Shown piece after piece: positions 55,394-64,000 of a stretch of DNA of 64,000 nt. Within the stretch, counting starts at the first letter, position 1. Every line of letters starts with the position of its first letter. Location of the stretch: positions 186,001 through 250,000 of the forward strand of contig CALSLP010000004.1 of NCBI GenBank assembly GCA_943787225.1, in the 5' to 3' direction. Under the pieces are notes generated by a model, which worked only from the letters and a program-made list of their open reading frames with translations, was not told the DNA's origin and ran no database searches. The position numbers and the translations under genes were made by a program. The DNA is from an uncultured Alphaproteobacteria bacterium (GTDB lineage: Bacteria; Pseudomonadota; Alphaproteobacteria; MPNO01; UBA2964).

Positions 55394-57183
55394 TATGCTT
55401 CGCGTGCTGGCGGCGGAACCGCATAGCCCTTCTCAACATGAACGTTGAGCAGATAGGGCTTACCGGATTCAACGACTGACAAGGCATGCTGCAGAGCTGG
55501 CACCAAGTCGGCGATTTTATCAATCGGGCCGGCTGATTCAACACCCAGAGACGCAGCATATTTCTCGATAGAGACCGTCGGATCATCGATCCGCTGACCA
55601 ATCCATCGATTTTCAACAGGCCGACCACGCGTTATGGCCACCGTTTCCTGATGAATTTCATCGTTGAAGTTGGACCGGTTGTTCGAAATCACGAACAGGA
55701 CCGGAATGCTGTAATGCGCCGCGGTCCAAAGAGACGATGCACCCTGCATGGTGTCGCCATCGCCAAGAACGGCGACAACAGTACGATCTGTATCAGCAAG
55801 AGCCAAGCCACCACCGATGGCCGTACCCGTGCCAGAGGCCAGTCCGCCACCACCATCATTGCCAAGATAATCCAGCGGATGAGTGAAGTGATACCCATCT
55901 GCTGCCCAGCCAATGGTAACATTGGTTAGGGTGATGTTACGGCCTTTACGGACTTCATTCATGCAAAGCGTAACGGCTTCCACAGAAATCTTATCTTCCT
56001 GATTCAGCATGTCATAAGTCGTGTCAGGCTCAGGCGAACGTCCCTTGTTCTTGCCATCCCATTTGGACTTGCCACCAAGTCGTTTTTCAAGCGCCTCAAG
56101 AAGCTGAACAACAACAGGTTCCGGTTCAGCCAACATGGTCACGTCACCAAGAGGCATCCCCATATGGTCAGATGACCAACCGTTATGGACGATCGAATCC
56201 ATCGAAACATGAATGACCTTGGCATTCACATCATCACGACCAAAGACCAGCTTGAAGGTACCCGCCAAATCGACCCAATTCAGGTCAAGAATGACATCGG
56301 CTTCCTTAATCTCAGAAACCGCTTCTTCGCGGGGTCGATTGCTGGGTGGCGCGAGATGCAGAGCATGATCAGTCGGAAAAGCGATCCCGGTTTTCATATC
56401 CGTGACAACGCCAGCGCCGATAAGCTCAGCGAGCTTGATACGATCGGCCCAGCCCTTTTCTTCGCGTTTCAGACGACCCATCATGATCACTGGTCTCTTG
56501 GCATTGGCCAGAAGATCAGCAGCTTCATCGATACTTTGCTGTGGTGCCGGGGTTGGCAACGGTGGCAGGAAGCGGGAAACATCCGGCAACTTCATATCCG
56601 GATCGATTTCGGATTCCTGTAAACCAGCATCCAGACATACATAGGCAGGCCCGGTCGGTGCGGTACGGATGGTTTTGTTCACCCGGACCATGGTTTCGGC
56701 AAGCGCCTGTGCTGAGCGCGGCTCGTCATCATATTTGACGAAGTTCCGGATCAACGCACCCTGGTCTTTTGCGGTATGGATCCAATCAATCCATGGACGA
56801 CGTTTCATCGTATCCACGGGACCGGTTGCCCCCATGATGACCATCGGCACCCGGTTACACCAGGCGTTGAAAATACCCATCATACCGTGCATCAACCCGA
56901 CATTTGAATGCAGGATACAGCCCATCGGCTCATCCGTTGCTTTCGCATAGCCCTGGGCAATATGAACCGCGTGATCCTCATGTAGACACAGGATCATCTG
57001 AGGATCGTCATTCCCCAGATAGTTGACGATGGAGTCATGAAACCCGCGATAGCTCGCTCCCGGGTTCATCGACAGATATTTAATTCCCATACGACGGAGC
57101 ATTTCGGCAGCAACATCACTGCCCCATCCCATCTTGGGGTTTCCGACATTAACGGGCCGGTCAAACTTTGTTAAATCAGGCAT
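55393..57183 (-). CDS. ThDP-binding enzyme (acetolactate synthase / benzoylformate decarboxylase-like)
   Basis: 596 residues, three ThDP domains. Signature NPGASYRGFHDSIVNYLG (about 40), catalytic Glu in CLHEDHAVHIAQGYA (Glu 69), middle domain about 205-345 with MMGRLKREEKGW, PP domain with VLGDGDTMQGASSLWTA and NNRSNFNDE. Very similar to the next gene upstream (57207) over the whole length, down to the N-terminal DRPVNxGNPxMGW, which indicates tandem duplication. The gap between the two is 23 bp. Acts on an unknown 2-oxo acid. Confidence 0.94.
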   Translation of the reverse strand: MPDLTKFDRPVNVGNPKMGWGSDVAAEMLRRMGIKYLSMNPGASYRGFHDSIVNYLGNDDPQMILCLHEDHAVHIAQGYAKATDEPMGCILHSNVGLMHGMMGIFNAWCNRVPMVIMGATGPVDTMKRRPWIDWIHTAKDQGALIRNFVKYDDEPRSAQALAETMVRVNKTIRTAPTGPAYVCLDAGLQESEIDPDMKLPDVSRFLPPLPTPAPQQSIDEAADLLANAKRPVIMMGRLKREEKGWADRIKLAELIGAGVVTDMKTGIAFPTDHALHLAPPSNRPREEAVSEIKEADVILDLNWVDLAGTFKLVFGRDDVNAKVIHVSMDSIVHNGWSSDHMGMPLGDVTMLAEPEPVVVQLLEALEKRLGGKSKWDGKNKGRSPEPDTTYDMLNQEDKISVEAVTLCMNEVRKGRNITLTNVTIGWAADGYHFTHPLDYLGNDGGGGLASGTGTAIGGGLALADTDRTVVAVLGDGDTMQGASSLWTAAHYSIPVLFVISNNRSNFNDEIHQETVAITRGRPVENRWIGQRIDDPTVSIEKYAASLGVESAGPIDKIADLVPALQHALSVVESGKPYLLNVHVEKGYAVPPPAREA

Positions 57184-57206
57184 TATATTTCTCCTATCCC
57201 TACCCG

Positions 57207-59006
57207 TTACTCGCCCTTATTCCCGCCACGCATCAGCGGCGGTTCGGCATAGCCGGTATCAACATGCACATTGATGAAATGCTGACCGCCGGCTTCAACG
57301 GCCTTCAGTCCATTTTCAATCGCTTCCATAAGTCCACCAGCTGTCTCAACCGGACCAACCGCTTCAAAGCCAAGAGATTCAGCAAGGTCGGTCAGATCGA
57401 TATCGGGCTCGCTAATGCGCATGCCGATCCAGCGGTTTTCAACCGGACGGTCACGATCCAGAGCAACAGTTTCCTGATGCAGCTCATCGTTAAAGTTCGA
57501 GCGGTTATTGGAAATGATCACCAGCATCGGGATTTTGTATTTCGCAGCAGTCCACAAGGCAGTGTTGCCCTGCATGAAATCGCCATCCCCAAGAACGGAA
57601 ACCGGCACCCAATCTGTATCCATGACAGCCAGTGCGGCACCAACCGACGTGCCAGGTCCTGACGCCAACCCGCCACCGCCATCATGTCCGAGATAGGACA
57701 AGGGGGCCGTGAAGTGATAGGCCGGACCAACGCCACCTGAGCTAACACGGTTCAGGCTGATCTTGCGATCACCCTGTGCCTCGGCCAGAGCGGTCACAAT
57801 ATCCGCTGGCTGCAGTACGCTAGTAGGGTCGCGATCGGCGATCTTGTCATAGGCTGCAGGTTCTGGACCGACACGCTTGCCATCCCAGTTCGACGCAACA
57901 CCGCGGCTTTCAATTTCTTCAAGCAACTGAATCACAAACGCATCGTGATCCGCCGTGATCTTGATATCGGCCATTGGCAGTTCGAACAATTCACCACCGA
58001 AACCGTTATGGACATATTCTTCCATTGAACAATGGACGATCTTGCCTTTGAGCTCACCGTCGCGTGTCAGCAGACGCTGGGTGCCACCAAAGTCCAACCA
58101 GTTAAGGCTGAGGATCGCATCAGAGTCCGTGACGACGTTCCGCATCGTGTCATTGATCCGTCCGGCAGGACGACCAACATGCAACAGATGATCGCTTGGG
58201 AAGACCGCTGCATTGCGCAGATTGGTAAAGACACCCGCACCAAGGGCTTCCGCCAGTTTGATCCGGTTATCCCAGGCTTCCTGTGACCGACCACTACGAC
58301 CGATCATGATCACGGGGTTTGACGCCCCAAGCAGCATATCCGCTACTTCTTTCACATTGTCGCCAGAGGCCCGCGGTGGTTCCGAAGGCTGGAAGCGGCT
58401 TACGTCCGGAATCTTGATTTCCTCTTCGAGGGCTGATTCCTGCAATCCGGCATCGAGACAAACATAAACCGGTCCCGGTGGTTCTGAACGGGCCATTTGA
58501 TTGGCGCGCAGCATCGTCTCAACGATGGCACCGGCTGAACGGGGCTCGTCATCCCACTTTGTGTAATCACGGAGCAAGGCACCCTGATCCTTTGCAGTAT
58601 GGATCCAATCGATCCAGGGACGGCGTATCGACGCATCAATCGGCCCGGTTGCCCCCATCATGATAATCGGCGCCCGGTTACACCAGGCATTGAAGGTCGC
58701 CATCAAGCCATGCATCAGACCAACATTGGAATGTAGCGCACAAGCCATCGGCTCGCCGGTTGCCTTCGCGTAGCCTTGCGCGACATGCACGGCATGATCT
58801 TCATGCAGGCAGATCAACATCTGCGGCGTGTCATTGCCAAGATAGTTCACGATTGAATCGTGAAGACCGCGATAACTCGCCCCCGGGTTCAACGAAATAT
58901 ATTTAATGCCCAACTGCCGCAGCATTTCTGCTGCAACATCGCTGGCCCAACCCATCTGCGGATTACCGAGATTGACCGGGCGGTCATGTGCCTTGATATC
59001 GCTCAT
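57207..59006 (-). CDS. ThDP-binding enzyme (acetolactate synthase / benzoylformate decarboxylase-like)
   Basis: 599 residues, tandem paralog of 55393. NPGASYRGLHDSIVNYLG, catalytic Glu in CLHEDHAVHVAQGYA (Glu 69), RPWIDWIHTAKDQGALLR, and PP domain VLGDGDFMQGNTALWTA with NNRSNFNDE. Its ATG overlaps the stop of the FMN oxidase gene (ATGA), which directly couples a 2-hydroxy-acid oxidase to a 2-oxo-acid ThDP enzyme, a layout like mandelate dehydrogenase plus benzoylformate decarboxylase. Confidence 0.94.
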   Translation of the reverse strand: MSDIKAHDRPVNLGNPQMGWASDVAAEMLRQLGIKYISLNPGASYRGLHDSIVNYLGNDTPQMLICLHEDHAVHVAQGYAKATGEPMACALHSNVGLMHGLMATFNAWCNRAPIIMMGATGPIDASIRRPWIDWIHTAKDQGALLRDYTKWDDEPRSAGAIVETMLRANQMARSEPPGPVYVCLDAGLQESALEEEIKIPDVSRFQPSEPPRASGDNVKEVADMLLGASNPVIMIGRSGRSQEAWDNRIKLAEALGAGVFTNLRNAAVFPSDHLLHVGRPAGRINDTMRNVVTDSDAILSLNWLDFGGTQRLLTRDGELKGKIVHCSMEEYVHNGFGGELFELPMADIKITADHDAFVIQLLEEIESRGVASNWDGKRVGPEPAAYDKIADRDPTSVLQPADIVTALAEAQGDRKISLNRVSSGGVGPAYHFTAPLSYLGHDGGGGLASGPGTSVGAALAVMDTDWVPVSVLGDGDFMQGNTALWTAAKYKIPMLVIISNNRSNFNDELHQETVALDRDRPVENRWIGMRISEPDIDLTDLAESLGFEAVGPVETAGGLMEAIENGLKAVEAGGQHFINVHVDTGYAEPPLMRGGNKGE

Positions 59007-60103
59007 CTTTCATACTCCCGCTCTTCTAATTCAATATGTGTATAAGGTGATGTCTGGTGTGCCGGCATCAAAGGTTCGACCTCTTCAACATAGCTGGCAT
59101 CCAATTCTGAAAAATTATGTAGTCCCAACAGGGCCATCGAGGTCCGAATTTCCGCTTCCAGCAAACGGAGGGTGTGCACCAACCCATCCTTGCCACCAGC
59201 GGCCAGCCCGAGCCCTTGCAATTTACCGATACAAACGGCGTCAGCGCCCAGCGCCAGCGCCTTGATAACATCCGTCCCGCGCATGATCGCTCCATCGACG
59301 AGCACGCTTGCCTTGCCGCCGACAGCCTCAACAACTTCCGGCAGGACATCAATAGACCCACGCCCGTGATCAAGCTGACGTCCACCATGGTTCGAGACGT
59401 AGATGCACTCGACGTCATGCTCGAGAGCAATCGTTGCGTCCTCTGCCGTGCCGATCCCTTTCAGGATCAATGGGATATCATGCCTATCCTTGAATCGTTT
59501 GACCGTGTCCCAATTCAACATGGCGAGATAATCCTGATCCGCGCCTTCAACAACGGCGCGTCTGGAGCTCGGTTCCCAGCGCTTGAGGATGTCCCGTTCA
59601 CGGCGGCTATAGAGCGCGGTATCAACGGTGAGACAGAAAATCTCAAAACCGGAATCCTGAGCCCGTTTTACCTGCTCGTCGATCCAATCATCGTCGCCTT
59701 TGACATAAAGCTGAAAAACCTTCGGCGCATTCGTCGCAGCGCCAACTTCTTCCATCTCAGGCTGAGTAACAGAGCTGAGAAAACTGATCGTCCCGGCTTC
59801 TGCCGCCGCCTGCGCCGAAGCCAAACCGCCGTCAGGCGTAACCAGTTGCAAGGAACCAATCGGCGCCAGCATCACCGGCAGCCGAATTTGTTTTCCTAGG
59901 AAGGTTGTCGACGGATCGACATTGGCAACATTACGCAAAATCCGCGGTGCTAATCCCAGAGAGTCAAATCCCTGACGATTGCGCTTCAGGCTGGTCTCTG
60001 TCTCTGAGCCCCCCATCAGATAGTCCCAAACATTCCAGTTCAGGTTTCTGCGCGCACGTAACGCGATTTGCTGCAATGTTGAAAAATCGTCCAACGACGT
60101 CAT
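59003..60103 (-). CDS. FMN-dependent alpha-hydroxy-acid oxidase/dehydrogenase
   Basis: 366 residues, third member of this family in the window. LAPRILRNVANVD (about 50), LAPIGSLQLVTPDGG, ILKGIGTAED, YVSNHGGRQLDHGRG with the catalytic His (about 235), and VLVDGAIMRGTDVIKA. It converts a 2-hydroxy acid to a 2-oxo acid with O2 or a quinone as acceptor. It is placed between two ThDP genes on the same strand (30 bp after one stop, 4-bp overlap with the next), the strongest sign in the window of a hydroxy-acid to oxo-acid to aldehyde route. Confidence 0.95.
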   Translation of the reverse strand: MTSLDDFSTLQQIALRARRNLNWNVWDYLMGGSETETSLKRNRQGFDSLGLAPRILRNVANVDPSTTFLGKQIRLPVMLAPIGSLQLVTPDGGLASAQAAAEAGTISFLSSVTQPEMEEVGAATNAPKVFQLYVKGDDDWIDEQVKRAQDSGFEIFCLTVDTALYSRRERDILKRWEPSSRRAVVEGADQDYLAMLNWDTVKRFKDRHDIPLILKGIGTAEDATIALEHDVECIYVSNHGGRQLDHGRGSIDVLPEVVEAVGGKASVLVDGAIMRGTDVIKALALGADAVCIGKLQGLGLAAGGKDGLVHTLRLLEAEIRTSMALLGLHNFSELDASYVEEVEPLMPAHQTSPYTHIELEEREYER

Positions 60104-60133
60104 CCCTAGCTATACAGTTTCTTGTCTATTTTC

Positions 60134-61855
60134 TTATGTTGGGTCGGAAGCCATAACGTTCAGCAATGCTGATCGCTTATTGACCATAACCTCTTTTACA
60201 GCGCGTTCCAGTGCTGGCAGCATATCCTTTGGATCCGTGACCTGCTCGCCATAACCGCCCGAGACTTCGACGAGTTTTTCGTAATGCTGTTCAACTGAGA
60301 AATACATCAATGGTGGATTATTTGCCTTTGCGGCATACCCATCAGGATGCAGCCCCATTGTCGAACCCCGTACAGCTTGCCATTTCTGATTATTGAAGAC
60401 GACCGTCAGGATCGGACACTCCTGCTCTGCCGCCACATAATGCGCAGAGACCGGCACGTTAAACATATACGAGCCATCACCATGGGTTCCAATCACCAGG
60501 TTGTCGCGATTGGCGAGCTTGGCGCCAAGCGCAACACCCATACCATGACCCAATCCGGATGACGCCCCGGCGTTGAGAATCTTGGTTGGCTTGGAGGTAT
60601 CGAGATACTGAACCTGAAGCTGAGACTCCTTGGCGAAGATCGTATCGGCATCACTGATCTTGGCGATGCAATCTGAAATCCACGCTGGATGGATCGGCGT
60701 CTGATCCTTTACGGCCTGTAATTTCTTGGCCCAGCTTTCTTCTAATTCTTCATGCAGCGCGGTGACCGTCTTACGGCGGCTATCGATAGCAGCCTGATTA
60801 GATTTGGAGGCTTCATCCATCCCAGCATTAAGAGCCACCAGCCCGAGAGCACTGTCACAGGCAAGCGCGATATCGGCCCGGAAGCCACGGATCGGCAAAT
60901 AGCTGTAATGCGGATCGGGTGCCAGATGAATAACCTTGCAATCTTCTGACGGCGACACCTGCGACGGTAGCCAGGGTGTCGCAGAATCCATCACCAGAAT
61001 TGCATCGGCGGCTTCAACGAACGGATTGGGGTTGCCGCCGGCGAACATCGGATGATGGCGCGGCATCGCAACAAACCGATTTCGATATTCAACAACCGGG
61101 ATCGCATATTTATCGGCCAGATCAACCAGCGCCGACATGACATTTGGATTACGGCCACCCCAGTTGGTGATGATGACCGGGTTCTTCGCTTTGGCCAGGA
61201 TAGATGCCGCTTCATCGAGCGCATCCGCATTTGGCAGGCTCGGTGATGCGGCATGAATCCGGCTTGGTGATTCAAACTCGAACTCATCCATCTCAATCGC
61301 CAGAACTTCACGCGGCAATGACAGATAGGCTGGTCCCTTCGGATCACTCATCATCACGCTCAGCGCCCGATCAATAACGGTTTCGACCTGCTCACCATTG
61401 CGGAGTTCGTAATCCCACTTAACAGCCTCACGGGTCATGCCGCCCTGGTCGAACATTTCCTGTGTCCAGTGAATGTCGAGCGACCGATGACCTTTGAGCT
61501 TGTCTTCGTTGGTCGGAGTCCGGCCAGCCGTAAACAGCATGGGGGTCTGCCCCCGTGATGCGTTCAACAAACCATTCATTGCGTTCGCCGTACCGACATT
61601 GACATGCATCATCGTCAACTGCGGCCGCCCGGTCGCGAGGTAATAGCCAATCGCCATATGCTGGGCAGTATTTTCATGCGGACACGTAATCGGCTGCGGA
61701 TGCGGTGTCCCGAGCGCCTGGGCCTTGGCCAGCGCTTCAATCAACGGTGCAAAATCGGTCCCCGCATTGGCGAAAAGATAATCAACGCCGCGATCCGCCA
61801 GAACAGCGAGATAGGCGTCAGCGACGGTTACATTTTTAAGCGTTTTTGTTGGCAT
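60134..61855 (-). CDS. ThDP-binding enzyme (acetolactate synthase / benzoylformate decarboxylase-like)
   Basis: 573 residues, from a different branch than its neighbours: DYLFANAGTDFAPLIEAL instead of NPGASYRG, catalytic Glu in CPHENTAQHMAIGYY (Glu 61), middle domain with NPVIITNWGGRNPN, and PP domain with THGDGSYMFNVP and NNQKW. The first gene of the minus-strand run; start ATG at 61855 with GGGAGG upstream. It may take part in the same hydroxy/oxo-acid pathway as the FMN oxidase that follows it after 30 bp. Confidence 0.93.
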   Translation of the reverse strand: MPTKTLKNVTVADAYLAVLADRGVDYLFANAGTDFAPLIEALAKAQALGTPHPQPITCPHENTAQHMAIGYYLATGRPQLTMMHVNVGTANAMNGLLNASRGQTPMLFTAGRTPTNEDKLKGHRSLDIHWTQEMFDQGGMTREAVKWDYELRNGEQVETVIDRALSVMMSDPKGPAYLSLPREVLAIEMDEFEFESPSRIHAASPSLPNADALDEAASILAKAKNPVIITNWGGRNPNVMSALVDLADKYAIPVVEYRNRFVAMPRHHPMFAGGNPNPFVEAADAILVMDSATPWLPSQVSPSEDCKVIHLAPDPHYSYLPIRGFRADIALACDSALGLVALNAGMDEASKSNQAAIDSRRKTVTALHEELEESWAKKLQAVKDQTPIHPAWISDCIAKISDADTIFAKESQLQVQYLDTSKPTKILNAGASSGLGHGMGVALGAKLANRDNLVIGTHGDGSYMFNVPVSAHYVAAEQECPILTVVFNNQKWQAVRGSTMGLHPDGYAAKANNPPLMYFSVEQHYEKLVEVSGGYGEQVTDPKDMLPALERAVKEVMVNKRSALLNVMASDPT

Positions 61856-62185
61856 CGTTCATCCTCCCGAACAGGCCTCGGCAAGCCTGTTTTTTCTTTT
61901 CTCTGTCCATTGTTATCGACAAAGGGCGCGCCGTCTAGGTGGCCTGCAAAATAACCCGCAGGCCCCACGCGATCTGATTTAGCGCTAACCCTAGGCTACA
62001 CACGAGATAAATCAAATTGATATAGATGATGAAGACGATAGATTTGATGAATATACGGTTTGGCTGGATAATTGAGCTGAAATAGTGGCTATGTTTACGC
62101 CCTGCCCCTTTGCCAAAGCCCTTCCTCCAGATATGCTGGCACAAACTTAAATCTGGGCCAGTTGGTGCCCATTCAGGGAGAGATC
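61856..62185. promoter_or_regulatory. 330-bp divergent intergenic region between two ThDP genes
   Basis: Contains no open frame that I trust. It must hold the promoters for the leftward run (61855) and the rightward gene (62186). An inverted repeat AACAGGC / GCCTGTT (61870-61891) lies 15 bp before the leftward start and is followed by a T-run on the plus strand only. The middle (about 61970-62060) is AT-rich. GGGAG precedes the rightward ATG. I see no clear operator. Confidence 0.5.
61870..61891. repeat. inverted repeat in leader of the leftward ThDP operon
   Basis: 7-bp perfect arms AACAGGC / GCCTGTT, 8-base loop. On the plus strand it is followed by TTTTTCTTTT and would look like an intrinsic terminator, but no rightward gene precedes it for 15 kb. 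On the minus strand it lies in the 5' leader just before the ribosome site, so a leader structure or operator is as likely. Confidence 0.45.
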
Positions 62186-64000
62186 ATGAGCGACGAAATC
62201 AATAATAACTATCCGGCGGCCCCCGACTTTGCGACGGAATCGCCGATTAACCTGCCCGCCAACCAGCCTAAAGCGGAATATGGTTCTGATCTGATCGCCG
62301 AAATCATTGGAGAGCTTGGCCATGATTATATCTTTCTGACTCCCGGCTCGTCTTTCCGCGGCGTTCACGACTCACTCGTGAACCACACCAAGAATCACAA
62401 ACCACAAATCATTCTCGTGGCGCATGAAGAAATCGCCGTCGCGATGGCGCATGGCTATTGCAAGGCAACCGGTCGTCCGGCGATGGCCTTCCTGCATGAT
62501 CTAGTCGGTGTCCAACACGCCACGATGGCCTTCTATAACGCGATGGCTGATCGTATGCCGGTCGTTGTTCTCGGTGGTTCCGGACCCGCCGACCCGGCAC
62601 ATCGTCGTAAGACGGACTGGATCCATTCGGCTAACACCCAGTGCGATATTGTTAAAGACGTCACCAAATGGACTGATGAGCCAATCACGCTTCAGGGCTG
62701 TCTCGACTCTATCGCCCGCGCGCAACGCATTGCCACCAGCAGCCCCTGCTCCCCGACCTATGTCTCCGTCGATGTCGTGGTTCAGGAAGCCGATATTCCC
62801 GACGGCGTATCTCTGCCGAAGGTGAAGGAGCCACGCTATCAGCCAGCAGCCCCCGTTGCCGCGCCGGCAGAAGCTATCGCCGAGGCCGTCGATGCCCTGA
62901 TCGAAGCTGACTTCCCGCTGATCCTTGGCGGTCGTGTTGGCTATGACGCCGCGACCACGCCCGTCATGAAAGAGCTGGTTGAACTGCTTGGTGCCGCCTA
63001 TCAGGACGGCCACGACATCATCTGCATGCCGTCCAACCATCCACAGAACCTCAATGCCAGCTTTGGCCGCACCAAAGCCGAAGGCGCCTATAAGAAAATG
63101 CTGTTGGCAAAAACCGACGCGGTTCTGTGTGTCGATTGCCTCGATATCTCAAACAATATTGGTGCTTACGAGGGCGCCCGCGGTGCGGGTGAAGAAGTCG
63201 ATGCCGGAAAGATGACGGTCATTGATCTCTCCATGAATGACTTCGCTATTCAGCATTGGACTCATTTGGGTGGCCCGCTGCACCCGGTTGATATCCAGCT
63301 GCAGGCCGATGGTCTCTATGGCTTGAAACAGGTTCTCGCCGAAGTCAAAAGCCGCGCCGCTGATAACCCGGCCTGGCTAAAGCGTGCCGAAGAACGCCGC
63401 GCTGAAGTTTCCCAGATGCATGACGAGCTGCGCAAAAGCCAGACCGATGCGATGCAGGCGAAATGGGATCAGGTGCCGATCTACCTGCCGCGCATGACCT
63501 CTGAACTATTCAACGCGGTAAAAGACAAAGACTGGTTGCTCGCCGCGCGCAACTATCGCGCCTGGTATGACGGAATCTGGGAATTCGATGGTGCCGGACA
63601 GTTCATGTCCAACTCCATCGGTGGCGGCATCGGTTACGGCCCGGGCGGCATTATCGGTTCAGCCCTCGCCGGCCGTGATCAGGGCAAAGTTCACCGTCGC
63701 GATCATCGGCGATGGCGATTTCACCATGGGCCCGGCCGCGATCTGGACCGCCGTTCACTACAAAATTCCGATTATGATCGTGCTGCATAACAACACCTCG
63801 TTCGGCAATGACGAAGAACATCAGATCAGCCTCGCCTATCGTCGTGGCCGTCCTCCAGAAAATGCCTGGATTGGTCAGCGGATGGTCGGACCGGAACCAG
63901 ATTACTGCACAGTCGCGCGTGGCTACGGTGCCTGGGCGGAAGAACCCGTACGCGATCCCAAAAACCTCGCAGCCGCCTTCAAGCGCGCTGCCGACGTTGT
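62186..64000 (+). pseudogene. ThDP-binding enzyme, frameshifted and cut by window end
   Basis: Residues 1-500 read in one frame: LTPGSSFRGVHDSLVNH (about 52), catalytic Glu in VAHEEIAVAMAHGYC (Glu 81), middle domain with LILGGRVGYD and GGGIGYGPGGIIGSALAGRD. At AAA 63686-63688 one extra A breaks the frame; the next frame carries on without stops to the window end with KFTVAIIGDGDFTMGPAA, HYKIPIMIVLHNNTSFGND and GRPPENAWIG, a complete ThDP/Mg motif. So the coding potential is intact on both sides of a one-base insertion in a short A-run. The start is ATG 62186 after GGGAGAG. The C-terminus is outside the window. Confidence 0.88.

Noticed and set aside
61870..61900. Plus-strand intrinsic terminator
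   Set aside because: Sequence fits, but no plus-strand gene ends anywhere near; a leader element of the leftward operon is as likely.
61856..62185. Small genes in the 330-bp intergenic region, including a 69-codon frame at 61935
   Set aside because: The frame has no ribosome site or recognisable family and overlaps the expected promoters.
63680..63695. Programmed ribosomal frameshift in the last ThDP gene
   Set aside because: No slippery heptamer or downstream pseudoknot is evident, and related enzymes do not use one.
50272..63790. True biosynthetic acetolactate synthase genes
   Set aside because: No ilvN regulatory subunit or ilvC/ilvD neighbours; multiple paralogs beside hydroxy-acid oxidases point to catabolism.
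1..64000. Insertion sequences, phage genes, tRNA or CRISPR array
   Set aside because: No transposase or integrase-like protein, no tRNA cloverleaf and no spaced direct repeats noticed on reading.

Overview
This 64 kb window is a gene-dense bacterial chromosome segment. It carries about 55 genes, almost all metabolic, and no rRNA, tRNA, CRISPR array or insertion sequence that I can see. Tripartite tricarboxylate (Tct) transport genes, many amidase, amidohydrolase, TauD and short-chain dehydrogenase families, and the codon use suggest an alphaproteobacterium of the Rhodospirillales kind, possibly marine. That placement is inference from gene families only.

Layout. 1-16.2 kb holds two amidases, an amidohydrolase, three proteins of the 4,5-dihydroxyphthalate decarboxylase / NMT1 fold, a dienelactone hydrolase, a TauE-like permease, a split ThDP (thiamine diphosphate) decarboxylase resembling sulfopyruvate decarboxylase, small redox enzymes, alanine dehydrogenase and a dienelactone-hydrolase/SnoaL fusion. 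16.3-22.4 kb holds a chemoreceptor, an orphan TctC-type binding protein whose reading frame continues past its stop, a DsbA-family protein that is very probably a selenoprotein, an SDR, a NIPSNAP protein and a drug/metabolite exporter. 22.4-27.3 kb is a methylcitrate-type operon (prpD-prpB-prpC plus a hydrolase). 27.5-34.5 kb holds NIPSNAP, cupin, acetolactate-synthase-like, TauD, SDR, dihydropyrimidinase and DapA-like genes. 34.5-44.5 kb is one long minus-strand run: TauD, two paralogous amidohydrolases around a Rieske ferredoxin, a PrpD-like protein, a complete tctCBA set and an isocitrate-lyase-family protein. 44.6-64 kb is dominated by ThDP enzymes (five in a minus-strand row, one divergent) with three FMN alpha-hydroxy-acid oxidases, a frameshifted CoxL-type molybdenum hydroxylase, a DUF3891 protein and a YCII protein.

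How the genes fit together. Import of organic acids (TctABC), hydrolysis of amides, cyclic amides and esters, oxidation of 2-hydroxy acids to 2-oxo acids (FMN oxidases), their decarboxylation (ThDP enzymes) and handling of propionyl units (methylcitrate cycle) make a coherent scavenging catabolism of small carboxylic and aromatic acids. Substrates are not determinable from sequence.

Most striking points: (1) the DsbA-like gene has an in-frame TGA exactly at the first cysteine of the CPWC active site, followed by a hairpin that fits the bacterial SECIS consensus; (2) the tandem array of paralogous ThDP enzymes with the shared signature NPGASYRG; (3) several genes with indels or lost catalytic residues; (4) no recognisable transcription regulator in 64 kb.
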